From an uncultured Acidimicrobiaceae bacterium (GTDB taxonomy: Bacteria; Actinomycetota; Acidimicrobiia; Spongiisociales; UBA5794): a stretch of 63,287 bases of DNA. Position numbers and translations under genes: made by a program. The stretch spans positions 108,310 through 171,596 of the forward strand of contig CAMYMC010000042.1 of assembly GCA_947259365.1 (NCBI GenBank). Direction: 5' to 3'. Below the pieces are notes generated by a model. That model saw only the letters and a list, made by a program, of their open reading frames with translations. It had not been told where the DNA came from and did not search any database. Shown here piece by piece: positions 16,557 to 27,857 of the stretch (its first letter is position 1; the number at the start of each line of letters is the position of its first letter).

Positions 16557-17915
16557 TTGGAAGTACAGACGTCCGCAACGCTCTGGGAGGAGTTCGAGCA
16601 GCGTCTTCGTGACCGGGTTCCTCCGACGGCCTGGCAGACGTGGCTCGAGCCGCTCGAAACGAATCTCGAGGACAGCACGCTTCGGCTCGAGGCACCGACG
16701 GAGTTCCACCTCCGCTGGGTTCGCGACCGCTACCAGCCGGCGATCCGCGAGGTGACGAGCGCCGTGTTCGGCGACGACATCGACATCGCCTTCTCGGCGC
16801 GCGAGGACGACGGTGAGGTGACACCCGCCGGCCGAGATGACCCCGCGGTTCCACCGCGGCCGACCTTGCCACCCCCGGCCCAGGACCTCGACTCACGCCT
16901 CATCGCCAAGTACACATTCGAGGACTTCGTCGTCGGTCCGTCGAACCGATTCGCCAACGCGGCGGCGATGGCCGTTGCCGAGCAACCCGGCAGCCAGTAC
17001 AACCCGCTCTTCATCTACGGCCACGCCGGGCTCGGCAAGACCCACCTGCTCCACGCCGTCGGCCACCATCGGCGCGAGCTCGCCCCCGCGTCGGTCGTCC
17101 GTTACGTGTCCTCCGAGCAGTTCTTCAACGAGTTCATCAACGGGATCCGGCGCAAGACGATGGACGCGTTCAAGTCCCGGTACCGCACCATCGACGTGCT
17201 CCTCCTCGACGACGTCCAGTTCTTCGAAGGCAAAGAGCAGATCCTCGAGGAGTTCTTTCACACGTTCAACAGTCTCTATGAGACGGGGCGTCAGCTCGTC
17301 ATCTCAGCCGACCGGGCACCCCGGCAACTCGCCAGCCTCGAGGACAGATTGCGGAGCCGGTTCGAGTGGGGCCTTCTCACCGACATCCAGCCGCCCGACG
17401 TCGAAACCCGACTCGCCATTCTGCGCAAGAACGCCGAGTTCTCGTCCACGCCGGTGCCCCTCAACGTTCTGGCCTTCATCGCCGAGATCGTCCTCGACAA
17501 CATCCGCGAGCTCGAGGGCGCGCTGACCCGGGTCACCGCGTACGCGGCTCTCACCCAAGAGGAAATCACACTCGACATGGCAAGGGAGGTCCTTCAGGAC
17601 CTCGGACCACAGGCGGAATCGACACCCGTGGACGCCGACACGATCATCGCCCGCACGGCGGGGACATACCACCTGACCGAGGAGGATCTCATCGGCCCCA
17701 GCCGGAAGCAGCCCCTCGCCCGGTCCCGTCAGATCGCGATGTACCTCTGTCGGGAACTGACGGACCTGTCGCTGCCGAAGATCGGCGCCCGGTTCGGCGG
17801 AAGGGATCACACGACCGTCATCCACGCCGTCGACAAGGTCAAGAAGCTCATGCAGAGCGACAAACAGGTCTACGACGAGGTCACAGACCTGTCACACCAG
17901 CTTCGCAGGATCTGA
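16557..17915 (+). CDS. dnaA: Chromosomal replication initiator DnaA
   Basis: A 452-residue initiator that binds DnaA boxes and opens the origin. The N-terminal domain I begins WEEFEQRLRD...WLEPL; the AAA+ domain has Walker A GHAGLGKTHLLHA and Walker B VLLLDDVQFFEG; the C-terminal DNA-binding domain ends with GGRDHTTVIHAVDKV. Domain II is short. The only in-frame start directly before domain I is TTG at 16557, with AGGGAG eight bases upstream; the upstream part of the frame has no similarity to DnaA. A TTG start may keep DnaA levels low. Confidence 0.97.
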   Translation: MEVQTSATLWEEFEQRLRDRVPPTAWQTWLEPLETNLEDSTLRLEAPTEFHLRWVRDRYQPAIREVTSAVFGDDIDIAFSAREDDGEVTPAGRDDPAVPPRPTLPPPAQDLDSRLIAKYTFEDFVVGPSNRFANAAAMAVAEQPGSQYNPLFIYGHAGLGKTHLLHAVGHHRRELAPASVVRYVSSEQFFNEFINGIRRKTMDAFKSRYRTIDVLLLDDVQFFEGKEQILEEFFHTFNSLYETGRQLVISADRAPRQLASLEDRLRSRFEWGLLTDIQPPDVETRLAILRKNAEFSSTPVPLNVLAFIAEIVLDNIRELEGALTRVTAYAALTQEEITLDMAREVLQDLGPQAESTPVDADTIIARTAGTYHLTEEDLIGPSRKQPLARSRQIAMYLCRELTDLSLPKIGARFGGRDHTTVIHAVDKVKKLMQSDKQVYDEVTDLSHQLRRI

Positions 17916-18115
17916 GGAGAAGTCCCACGTTGCCCACATGCCAGCGTTTCGTCATCCACATCCGGCCACGTTGCCCACACGTCATCCACATCCCCGGTGG
18001 ACGACATCGAGGCCATCTGGCCAGGCGATTCGAGTGTTCTCCACAATCCACAGGCCCTACTACGACAACTACTGTTCTCTTCAAACATTCATCGACGTAG
18101 AGGAAGCAACCCACT
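17916..18115. other. oriC: Probable origin of replication (oriC), dnaA-dnaN spacer
   Basis: This 200-base spacer holds a repeated array of DnaA-box-like nonamers, all in one orientation: TTGCCCACA (17930-17938), TCATCCACA (17952-17960), TTGCCCACA (17971-17979), TCATCCACA (17982-17990), TTCTCCACA (18037-18045) and an overlapping CAATCCACA (18044-18052). The two types alternate as two pairs. The bases from about 18058 to 18100 are visibly richer in A and T than the surroundings and could be the unwinding element. Location between dnaA and dnaN is where actinobacterial oriC usually lies. Confidence 0.8.
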
Positions 18116-19195
18116 GTGCGTATCCGAGCTGAGAGAGACGACCTCGCCGATGTGCTCGGCCGCGCCGCCCGGGCTGTTGGCACCCGGTCGCCGTTGCCGA
18201 TTCTCCAGGGCGTCCTGTGTGAGGTCGCCGGCGGCACGTTGCACGTGACGGGAACTGATACCGAGGTGACGATCCGGACCAGGCTCGAGGTGGAAGTGCT
18301 CGAGGAAGGCAAGACGGTGATCCCGGCGAAGCTGGCCGCGGAGGCGGTCCGGAAGCTACCGGTGGGGGCGGTGGCGATGCACGCCGAGGCCGGGGAGGTG
18401 GAGATCACCGGCAACGGCCCGCGGTTTCGGCTTCGCGAGTATTCGGTCGACGACTTTCCGCAGCTCGACGTGGGGGCAGACGGTCCGGCGACCGAGATCG
18501 ACGGGGACGTCCTGACGACGGCGCTGGCCCAGGTGGGCGTTGCCGCGTCTGCCGACGAGGCGCGGCCGACGTTGACGGGTGTGCTCTTCGAAGAAGAGGC
18601 CGAGGGTCTCCGCCTCGTCGCTACCGACTCGTACCGGCTCGCTGTCAAGGACCTCGAGGGCGTCGGTAGTCCGGGCACGGCCCTCGTGCCGTACCGGGCA
18701 TTACGGGAGATCGCGCGGAGCATCGCGGATGCCAAGATCGGGTTGCGGTTCGGAGAGAGGGACGCAACGTTCACCTCGGATCGGGGGTCGATGACGGCGC
18801 GGGTCATCGAGTCGACGTTCCCGAACTACCGCCAGCTCCTGCCGGAGGCCTATCCAAACCGTCTCGTCGTCGAGCGGGCGGCGCTCCTCGATGCGATCGG
18901 CCGGGCATCGCTCGTAGCCGAGGACCACATTCCGGTCCGGCTCAACCTCCACGAGGGTGGCGTCGAGCTGACGGTGACCCGCCAGGAGGTCGGGGAGGAG
19001 ACCGAGCACATCGAGGGAGAGTACGCAGGCGAGGAGATGACGATCGCGTTCAACACCCGCTACCTCACCGACGGGGTGGCTGCGGTGAGCACGGACGACG
19101 TCGTTCTCCAGACGATCGATCCCCTCAAGCCGGGTCTTCTCAGCGGCTCCGCGGGGATGGACTTTCGCTACCTCCTCATGCCGGTCCGGCTCTGA
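18116..19195 (+). CDS. dnaN: DNA polymerase III sliding clamp (beta subunit)
   Basis: A 359-residue DNA clamp that tethers polymerase III. The three-domain clamp fold is recognisable: SPLPILQGVLCEV in domain I, DEARPTLTGVLFEEE in domain II, FNTRYLTDGV in domain III, and the C-terminal YLLMPVRL that lines the partner-binding pocket. The GTG start at 18116 has GAGGAAG upstream. It lies directly after the origin spacer; recF follows 24 bases later. Confidence 0.97.
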   Translation: MRIRAERDDLADVLGRAARAVGTRSPLPILQGVLCEVAGGTLHVTGTDTEVTIRTRLEVEVLEEGKTVIPAKLAAEAVRKLPVGAVAMHAEAGEVEITGNGPRFRLREYSVDDFPQLDVGADGPATEIDGDVLTTALAQVGVAASADEARPTLTGVLFEEEAEGLRLVATDSYRLAVKDLEGVGSPGTALVPYRALREIARSIADAKIGLRFGERDATFTSDRGSMTARVIESTFPNYRQLLPEAYPNRLVVERAALLDAIGRASLVAEDHIPVRLNLHEGGVELTVTRQEVGEETEHIEGEYAGEEMTIAFNTRYLTDGVAAVSTDDVVLQTIDPLKPGLLSGSAGMDFRYLLMPVRL

Positions 19196-19219
19196 ACCGG
19201 CGCGCCGGGGAGGGCCTCC

Positions 19220-20356
19220 GTGCGTGTGGTCTGGCTCGAGTTGAGGGACTTCCGCTCCTACGACGCGGTGTCCCTCGAGCCGGGCCCGGGGGTGAATGTC
19301 TTCATCGGTGACAACGGTGCCGGAAAGACGAACCTCCTCGAGGCGATCGGCTACCTCTCGGCGTTGCGTTCGTTCCGGGGCGCTCCGGATGCGGCGCTCA
19401 TCCGTGATGGAGCTAGTGGCGCGGTCATCCGGGGAGGCATCGAGCGTGCCTCCGGCGAGGTGCGTGTCGAGATCGAGATCCCCGCAGAAGGCCGTCGGCG
19501 AATCCTCGTCAACGGCAAGCGACCGCGGCGCCATGGCGATGTCGCCGCCGGGATCCCGATGGTGGCGTTTCTTCCGGACGACCTCGATCTCGTCAAACGG
19601 GGCCCGGCGCAGCGGCGTGACTATCTCGACGATCTCGGGGCCCGGCTCTCCCCGTCGGTCGGGGCCAACCTCGTCGAGTTCGAGAAGGCGCTTCGGCAAC
19701 GCAACACGCTGCTCCGGCGCGAGGGTCCCGCGGCCGACCTCCTGGCCCTCGAGGCGTGGGACGAGCGGGTCGCGACCGCGGGTGCCCGCGTCGTCGAGGA
19801 CCGGCTCGATCTCATCGAGCAGCTTCGCCCCGTGCTCGGCGCAGCCCACTCCCGGGCCGGAGGGGGCTCGGGGATCGAGGTGCGGTATGCGTCGGCGTGG
19901 GCTGGGGCAGGCGTTGTCGCCGGCGGGGCCAATAGACGCCTGCCCGCGTTGACGGATTCGCTGCGAGAGGCGCTCTCCGCCCGACGAGTACGGGACCTCG
20001 AACAGCGGACGACGACGGCCGGGCCACACCGCGACGAGCCCATCGTGGAGCTCGACGGTCGCTCGTCCCGGAGCCAGGCGAGCCAGGGAGAGCAACGCAC
20101 GATCGCGCTGTCCCTGCGGCTGGCGGCCTACGACCTCCTCGCGGCCCATCACGACACGGCACCCGTGCTCCTCCTCGACGACGTCCTCTCCGAGCTCGAC
20201 CCGACTCGGGCCGCAGCAGTGCTCGAGCTCCTGCCGAGAGGCCAGGTTTTTGTCACGACGGCGCGAGATGATGACGTCGCGGCGGTGGGGTGGCGGTGGA
20301 CGCGTTCCGGCCACGACGCGTCATGGCAGAGCGACGATGCAGGAGGCACGGGGTGA
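19220..20356 (+). CDS. recF: DNA replication and repair protein RecF
   Basis: A 378-residue SMC-like ATPase that helps load RecA at gaps. It has Walker A GDNGAGKTNLLEA, the ABC-type signature SQASQGEQRTIALSLRLA and Walker B VLLLDDVLSELDPTR. The GTG start at 19220 follows dnaN closely. The end overlaps the next gene by four bases (GTGA). Confidence 0.95.
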   Translation: MRVVWLELRDFRSYDAVSLEPGPGVNVFIGDNGAGKTNLLEAIGYLSALRSFRGAPDAALIRDGASGAVIRGGIERASGEVRVEIEIPAEGRRRILVNGKRPRRHGDVAAGIPMVAFLPDDLDLVKRGPAQRRDYLDDLGARLSPSVGANLVEFEKALRQRNTLLRREGPAADLLALEAWDERVATAGARVVEDRLDLIEQLRPVLGAAHSRAGGGSGIEVRYASAWAGAGVVAGGANRRLPALTDSLREALSARRVRDLEQRTTTAGPHRDEPIVELDGRSSRSQASQGEQRTIALSLRLAAYDLLAAHHDTAPVLLLDDVLSELDPTRAAAVLELLPRGQVFVTTARDDDVAAVGWRWTRSGHDASWQSDDAGGTG

Positions 20357-20709
20357 ACTCCGGAGCGAGCCGACAGCGAGGTCTTGGAGGGGGCGACGGT
20401 GGCGCGCTCGAGCCCGTGTCGGGTGTGCTCGACGCGCTCATGGCCGGGCTCGGCGGGGGAGTTGAGGGCCTCGGTCGGATCCGTGAGGCGTGGGGGGAGA
20501 TCGCTGGCGAGCAATGGAGAGCCCGGACGAGACCAGTCGCCGTGAGCGGCGACACGCTGGTCGTCGAGGTGCCCGACGGGGCCACCGCGTCGCTGGCGAG
20601 GTACGAGACCCGCCGGTTCGTCTCCCGGGTTCGCGCCATCGTCCCCGAGGCCGCCGTCGCTGCCGTGAGGGTGCGCGTCGCGCCAACCTCTTGGACCCCG
20701 GAAACGTAG
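20353..20709 (+). CDS. DUF721 (DciA-like) protein
   Basis: A 118-residue DUF721 family protein, corresponding in position to mycobacterial Rv0004. The conserved part is IREAWGEIAGEQWRARTRPVAV followed by GDTLVVEVPDGATASLARYE. Members of this family (DciA) load the replicative helicase in bacteria that lack DnaC, which fits its place after recF. I chose the GTG at 20353 because it makes the typical four-base GTGA overlap with recF and has GGAGG seven bases upstream; in-frame ATGs further upstream would extend deep into recF. Confidence 0.85.
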   Translation: MNSGASRQRGLGGGDGGALEPVSGVLDALMAGLGGGVEGLGRIREAWGEIAGEQWRARTRPVAVSGDTLVVEVPDGATASLARYETRRFVSRVRAIVPEAAVAAVRVRVAPTSWTPET

Positions 20710-20728
20710 TTCTACCAGGGATTTCGGC

Positions 20729-20734
20729 TATAAT
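20729..20734 (+). promoter_or_regulatory. -10 element of a gyrB promoter
   Basis: A perfect TATAAT stands in the 81-base gap between the DUF721 gene and gyrB, 57 bases before the gyrB start. No good -35 is seen at 16-18 bases spacing, so activation or supercoiling control is possible. Confidence 0.5.
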
Positions 20735-20736
20735 GA

Positions 20737-22716
<1,980 letters not shown>

Positions 22717-22767
22717 CCCCACCACCCACAGAACACCATCCACCGAAACGGAGAACGCGAGCACCCC

Positions 22768-25200
22768 ATGGCCGGCGACGAGGTGAGAGACGACATCAGA
22801 CCCATCGAGATCGAGCGCGAGATGCAAGACTCGTTCCTCGAGTACGCGATGTCGGTCATCGTGTCGAGGGCGCTGCCGGACGTCCGTGACGGCCTGAAGC
22901 CGGTGCACCGCCGGCTCCTGTACTCGATGTGGGACACCGGTATGCGCCCGGGAACGCCGTTCCGGAAATCGGCGCGTGCGGTCGGCGACGTCATGTCGCG
23001 GTTCCACCCACACTCCAACGACGCCATCTACGACGCCCTCGTCCGGTTGGGCCAGGACTTCGCCTCCCGGTACCCGCTCGTCGAGCCGCAGGGCAACTTC
23101 GGCACGGTCGACGATCCGCCGGCGGCGATGCGCTACACGGAGGCGAGGCTCGCCAGGCTCGCCGAGCACATGCTCGACGGGATCGCAGAGGACACCGTCG
23201 ACTTCGTCGAGAACTACGACGGTCAGGACGTCGAGCCGACCGCGTTGCCCGCCCGGTTCCCCAACCTCCTCGCCAACGGCTCCACCGGCATCGCCGTCGG
23301 GATGGCGACGAACATCCCGCCGCACAACCTCGCAGAGGTGATCGACGCTTGCCTCCACGCCCTCGAAAACCCCGACGCCGACGCCGAGGCACTCACCGAG
23401 TTCGTCAAGGGCCCCGACTTCCCGACTGGGGCCTACATCATCGGGAACAAGGGCATCAAGGACGCGATGCTCACCGGGCGGGGCTCGGTCCGGATGAGGG
23501 CTGTCACCGAGGTCGTCGAGCTCAAGCGCGGCAAGACCGCCATCGTCGTCACCGAGATCCCGTACCAGGTCGCCATCGACCGGATCATGGAGAAGATCGC
23601 GGACCTCGTCGAGGCGAAGACGATCAGCGGCATCTCCGAGCTCCGCAACGAGTCGAACCGGGATGGCATCCGCATCGTCATCGAGCTCAAGCGGGAGGCC
23701 AACCCCCACGTCATCCTCAACCAGCTCTTCAAGCACACCCAGCTCGAGGAGAACTTCGCGGTCAACGCCGTCGCCCTCGTCGACGGCGTGCCGCGGACGC
23801 TCAACGTGGCCCAGATGGTGCACCACTACCTCGCCCACCAGGTCGACGTCATCGAGCGGCGCTCCGCGTTCCGTCTCCGCAAGGCGGAGGAGCGGGCGCA
23901 CATCGTCGAGGGCCTTCTCGTCGCCCTCGACAACATCGACGAGGTGGTGAGGATCATCCGCGGTTCGGACGATGTCGAAACGGCCCGGGCGACGTTGATG
24001 GAGAGCTTCGAGCTCACCGAGATCCAGGCGAACCACATCCTCGACATGCCGCTGCGGCGCCTCACCGCGCTCGAGACGTCGAAGCTGCGCGAGGAGCATG
24101 AGACGCTCATGGAGACGATCAAGGACCTCAAGGCCATCCTCGGCTCGGAGAAGCGCCGGAAGAAGGTCGTCGCCACCGAGCTCGGCGAGATCAAGGAGAA
24201 GTACGGCGACGCCCGGCGGAGCCGGATCATCGCGGACGATGGTGAGCTCTCCCTCGAGGACCTCGTCGCCGACGAGGAGCTCGTCGTGACGATCACCGCC
24301 GCCGGGTACGTCAAGGCCGTCCTCGCCAAGACGTACCGCACCCAGGGTCGGGGCGGTCGGGGCATCCGCGGCGCCAACCTCCACCGCGACGACGTCATCA
24401 ACCACGTGCTGCACACGACCGCGCTGGCATACCTGCTCTTCTTCACGAACCGGGGCAAGGTGTACCGGATCCGCTCCCATGAGCTGCCCCGCAAGGAGCG
24501 CACCGCCAAGGGCACCTTGGTGCAGTCGGTGCTGCCGATGGACGCAGATGAGCGCGTCGAGGCGATCATCGACACCCGGGACTACGAGAGCTTCCGCCAC
24601 CTCGTCATGTTCACGAAGAAGGGGCAGGTGAAGAAGACGAAGTTCTCCGACTACGACTCCCGCAACTCGGTGCTCGTCGCTATCAAGTTGCAGGAGGACG
24701 ACGAGGTCGTCTCGGTGCGGCGGACGTCGGGCGACGACGACCTGTTGATGTTCACGAGAGCCGGCCAGGGCATCCGCTTCGGTGAGCACGACGTTCGCCC
24801 CATGGGTCGTGACACCCAGGGGGTTCGGGGGATCCGTCTCCGTGATGGTGACGAGGTCGTCTCGGCGGTGCGGGTGTCGAACGGTGCCGAGGTCCTTCTG
24901 TTGACGAGCGGCGGCTACGGGAAGCGGACGAAGACCGACGAGTTCCCGAAACAAAAGCGGGGCGGACTCGGCGTCAAGGCGATGAAGCTCACCCGGGTGC
25001 GAGGGAAGCTGGTCGCCGCGCTCAGCGTCGCCGCCGGGGGCGAGATCGTCGTCACCTCGACGGACGGGATCGTGATTCGTCAGGGCGTCGACTCGATCAG
25101 CCGGCAAAAGCGGGACTCCACCGGCGTGCGGGTGATGAGCGTGGAGCCGGGGGCAGGGCTGTCTGCGGTTGCGCTCGTCCCACGGGAAGACGACGCGTGA
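22768..25200 (+). CDS. gyrA: DNA gyrase subunit A
   Basis: An 810-residue breakage-reunion subunit. The catalytic tyrosine is Y123 in AAMRYTEARLA, and the C-terminal wrapping domain has the GyrA box QGRGGRG. The quinolone-determining region is unusual: residues 80-89 read HPHSNDAIYD, where most gyrases have HPHGD(S/A)(A/S)xYD. The positions equal to E. coli Gly81, Asp82 and Ser83 are Ser, Asn and Asp, while the acidic residue equal to Asp87 is kept (D89). This predicts reduced quinolone binding. The rest of the protein is normal. Confidence 0.98.
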   Translation: MAGDEVRDDIRPIEIEREMQDSFLEYAMSVIVSRALPDVRDGLKPVHRRLLYSMWDTGMRPGTPFRKSARAVGDVMSRFHPHSNDAIYDALVRLGQDFASRYPLVEPQGNFGTVDDPPAAMRYTEARLARLAEHMLDGIAEDTVDFVENYDGQDVEPTALPARFPNLLANGSTGIAVGMATNIPPHNLAEVIDACLHALENPDADAEALTEFVKGPDFPTGAYIIGNKGIKDAMLTGRGSVRMRAVTEVVELKRGKTAIVVTEIPYQVAIDRIMEKIADLVEAKTISGISELRNESNRDGIRIVIELKREANPHVILNQLFKHTQLEENFAVNAVALVDGVPRTLNVAQMVHHYLAHQVDVIERRSAFRLRKAEERAHIVEGLLVALDNIDEVVRIIRGSDDVETARATLMESFELTEIQANHILDMPLRRLTALETSKLREEHETLMETIKDLKAILGSEKRRKKVVATELGEIKEKYGDARRSRIIADDGELSLEDLVADEELVVTITAAGYVKAVLAKTYRTQGRGGRGIRGANLHRDDVINHVLHTTALAYLLFFTNRGKVYRIRSHELPRKERTAKGTLVQSVLPMDADERVEAIIDTRDYESFRHLVMFTKKGQVKKTKFSDYDSRNSVLVAIKLQEDDEVVSVRRTSGDDDLLMFTRAGQGIRFGEHDVRPMGRDTQGVRGIRLRDGDEVVSAVRVSNGAEVLLLTSGGYGKRTKTDEFPKQKRGGLGVKAMKLTRVRGKLVAALSVAAGGEIVVTSTDGIVIRQGVDSISRQKRDSTGVRVMSVEPGAGLSAVALVPREDDA

Positions 25201-25295
25201 TGGGAACCGACACCGGCTCGAAGGCGTTCAGACTGGCAGTGGCGCGGGGTTGGATCACGGCGTCCCTACAATCCGGGATGTCCTAGGAGCCGAAT

Positions 25296-25886
25296 ATGGC
25301 AGTTCGACGAGTCCGCAGGGTCGTCAGACGAATCGACCCGTGGACGGTCCTGAAAATCTCGCTGGTCTTCAACGCCATCGCCGGGCTCGTCTTCGTGCTC
25401 GGGGTGTGGGTGGTGTGGTCGCTGTTGCTCCAGAGAGGGATCCCGGAGCGCATCGTCGAGATCTTCGAGGCGATCCGCATCACGGTCTCGGTGGACGGCG
25501 AGTTGTATTTCCGCATCGTCGTCTTCCTCGCCGTCGTCGGCGCCGTTGCCATGACGGCGATCATGACGCTGGGCGCCGTGCTCTACAACCTCATCGCCGA
25601 CCTCGTCGGCGGGCTCGAGTTGACCGTGCTCGAGGAGACCTACAACGTCGCACCACAGACGGCAGCCCAGCCACGGGTGCGCCCGCCGGTCCACCGTCCC
25701 GCGACTGGCAACGGCGAAGTGGAGGCACCGGCCCGGTCCGTGGTCCCGGCCCGGCCCGCGGCCACCGACCAACCACCGCCGGCCGCCGAAGCGGAGCCGC
25801 TCGGGGACCTCGAAGCCGAGGAAGGGACCTCCGAGGAGACACCCGACGAGGCCGTCGAGGCGGCGAAGACGGGCACGGAGGGCTGA
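25296..25886 (+). CDS. DUF3566 membrane protein after gyrA
   Basis: A 196-residue protein with two membrane helices (about residues 20-45 and 68-95) and the conserved beginning VRRIDPWTVLKISLVFN of the DUF3566 family, followed by a Pro/Ala/Glu-rich cytoplasmic tail. It corresponds to the membrane protein that follows gyrA in mycobacteria (Rv0007). In those the N-terminus is long and disordered; here the disordered part is at the C-terminus. Function is unknown, though the gene is kept beside gyrA across actinobacteria. Confidence 0.85.
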   Translation: MAVRRVRRVVRRIDPWTVLKISLVFNAIAGLVFVLGVWVVWSLLLQRGIPERIVEIFEAIRITVSVDGELYFRIVVFLAVVGAVAMTAIMTLGAVLYNLIADLVGGLELTVLEETYNVAPQTAAQPRVRPPVHRPATGNGEVEAPARSVVPARPAATDQPPPAAEAEPLGDLEAEEGTSEETPDEAVEAAKTGTEG

Positions 25887-25964
25887 TTCCCCAAGGGTCG
25901 GATAAGCCGGGTTTTCGCGAGTTTGTCGCGTAGCATCGGTCCTCCCCGCCCGAGGCCGATTCCG

Positions 25965-27026
25965 GTGCACCGACGATTCGTTGTTGCTCTCTGTGCTCTC
26001 CTGGTGGTGTCGGCGTGTGCTTCGCACGACGAGCGCGCTGCACCGCTCGAGGAGGTCACGATCGACGGCGTGTTGGTAGGGAGCGTCGTCGACGGTGACG
26101 GAGACGGCGCAGGACGTGCCTTTGCGATCGACGAGGTGGTGTGGGACCGGGGTCCGCACCGCAATGCCGAGGGCGCCCTCGTGATCCCTGATGCCATCGA
26201 GCCGGGTGACGAGATCCGTCTCGTCACCGACGTCGCCCTCGACCCGGAAGGGCGCTACGTCGTGCTGGCGGCGCGCCCGGACTCGGTCGCGCCCTCCGGG
26301 CCCTGGGGAACGATCGGCATCCTCGATGCGGGCTCGCACGAGATGGTGGAGACCTTCCTCCCCGCTCCTCGCGAGTTGTTGCTGCCAGGGGAATCGGGTC
26401 CGGAGGCGGAGATGAGGGCCCTCGTCGAACTGCTCGGCGACGTGGTTCGGCATCGCAACGCCCGGGAGCTGCCCCGGCCGGTGTCGCGACGTCTCGCCCG
26501 GGCCACACAGCTCACCGAGGTGCGTGGCGGCGGAAACGCCGTCGTCGAGGCGGTGGGAATGCCCATCGAGGAGTATCTCGTCATCGATCCGTCGCTCCGG
26601 GTGATCCCGCCAATGCCAGAGCTGCCGCCAGGAGTCGTCGAGCTGCTCGATCTCGAGGCGATCCACGCCGCGATCGTGCTGCCGGCCGGGTTCGCTGCGG
26701 ACCGGTGGGGCATCGGGCTGGTGAGTCCCGCAGGGCTGTTCGGCCCGATCCGGATCGAGGAAGGCCAGCGAGTCGTGGAGTTCGACGCCGTGCGTCAGCG
26801 AGGCTCGGGTGTGACGCTCGTCGCGTGGCCGGCCCCGCCCACCGACCCTCGCCGCGCCCTCGCCACCGGGGTGGCGGTCGGCGACGAGGCGCTCGCCGCC
26901 ACCATCTTCGACCTCAGTGCCGACCACGAGGCGGCGCTGACCCTCGTCATCGATCTCGCCCGCGGCACGGTGTCCTCGATGCCACCGACCGACGCCTCCG
27001 AGCTCGCCGCTGCCGTAGGCGGCTGA
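25965..27026 (+). CDS. Predicted lipoprotein of unknown function
   Basis: A 353-residue exported protein starting at GTG with a lipoprotein signal: basic start, hydrophobic core (VVALCALLVV) and lipobox VSAC with Cys at residue 18. The mature part has no motif I recognise; it is acidic, with no transmembrane segment. It stands alone between the DUF3566 gene and a convergent gene. Prediction of export is firm, function is not. Confidence 0.75.
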   Translation: MHRRFVVALCALLVVSACASHDERAAPLEEVTIDGVLVGSVVDGDGDGAGRAFAIDEVVWDRGPHRNAEGALVIPDAIEPGDEIRLVTDVALDPEGRYVVLAARPDSVAPSGPWGTIGILDAGSHEMVETFLPAPRELLLPGESGPEAEMRALVELLGDVVRHRNARELPRPVSRRLARATQLTEVRGGGNAVVEAVGMPIEEYLVIDPSLRVIPPMPELPPGVVELLDLEAIHAAIVLPAGFAADRWGIGLVSPAGLFGPIRIEEGQRVVEFDAVRQRGSGVTLVAWPAPPTDPRRALATGVAVGDEALAATIFDLSADHEAALTLVIDLARGTVSSMPPTDASELAAAVGG

Positions 27027-27091
27027 CGGGCCGCCGCTGTCGGTACCGGTGCCTCAAGACGCCGGGACCGCGTCTGGCGGGACGGGATGCC

Positions 27092-27853
27092 TCAGCGCGT
27101 CTCGAGCGAGTAGGCCGCAACGTCGAGCCCGGCGCGGAGCGCGGCGGCGAGATACGACTCCGCCGCCCAGGCGGGTCGGTGTGCGCCCGGGGCGTAGGCG
27201 TCGATCGCGAGTGCTGCCGCGGCGAGGGCGAGGGCTTCGAGGTGGGCGGCGAGGTCTGCGACTCCGACGATCCGGGTGACGACGCCGCCGGCGGACGCCG
27301 AGGTGACCCTGGCGATGGCTCCGGCCCACGGCCCGAGAACCGGAGCGACGAATGCCGCGTACCCCGGCTCCGTCGGCGACGGCCGCGCCCACCTGGCGCC
27401 GACGGGATCGGGAAACGGGATCGGTTCGCCGCGTCGAAGGGGCGAACCCGGCTCCGTCCAGGCGACGCCGACCTCGAGGATCTCTCCACCACGGGCGGTC
27501 TCGTGGGAGGCGAGGGCCGGGGCGATGCCCGAGGCGAGGTTGGCACCGATGAGGAGCGTCCGATCTGCGGACGCGAAACGTGGCCCGTATTCCTCGTCGA
27601 ACCCCTGGCCGTCGGCGAAGATCACGCAGTCGATGCCGGCAGCGAGGGCCGTGCGCACCACGACCACCGGTTCCTCCGTGTCGTCGGAGACGAGGAGGTC
27701 GTAGTCGGCGACCTCCGTGGCGCGCTCGAGACGGGCATCGTCGTCACGGGGGGCACGTGCTACGAGGCCAAGGGCCTCGAGCCCCGGCTCTCCGAGAAGG
27801 ATCCGCCCCGTCCTCGTTCCGACCTCGCCGTGCTGATCGAGCGCGATTCGCAT
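27092..27853 (-). CDS. Uncharacterised protein, possible nucleotide-binding fold
   Basis: A 253-residue protein that I cannot assign. The N-terminal 130 residues alternate hydrophobic strands and helices in a Rossmann-like way (MRIALDQHGEVGTRTGRIL, DYDLLVSDD, IDCVIFADG, LLIGANLASG), reminiscent of dihydrodipicolinate- or homoserine-dehydrogenase-like proteins, but the classical GxGxxG is not intact. The C-terminal third is Ala-rich helical. It is the last gene of a probable operon with pepP and a small membrane protein. Confidence 0.6.
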   Translation of the reverse strand: MRIALDQHGEVGTRTGRILLGEPGLEALGLVARAPRDDDARLERATEVADYDLLVSDDTEEPVVVVRTALAAGIDCVIFADGQGFDEEYGPRFASADRTLLIGANLASGIAPALASHETARGGEILEVGVAWTEPGSPLRRGEPIPFPDPVGARWARPSPTEPGYAAFVAPVLGPWAGAIARVTSASAGGVVTRIVGVADLAAHLEALALAAAALAIDAYAPGAHRPAWAAESYLAAALRAGLDVAAYSLETR

Positions 27854-27857
27854 CGGG

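Noticed and set aside
25201-25295. TACAAT at 25267-25272 as a promoter of the DUF3566 gene
   Set aside because: No -35 element at a workable distance; the nearest TTGGAT is only 11 bases away.
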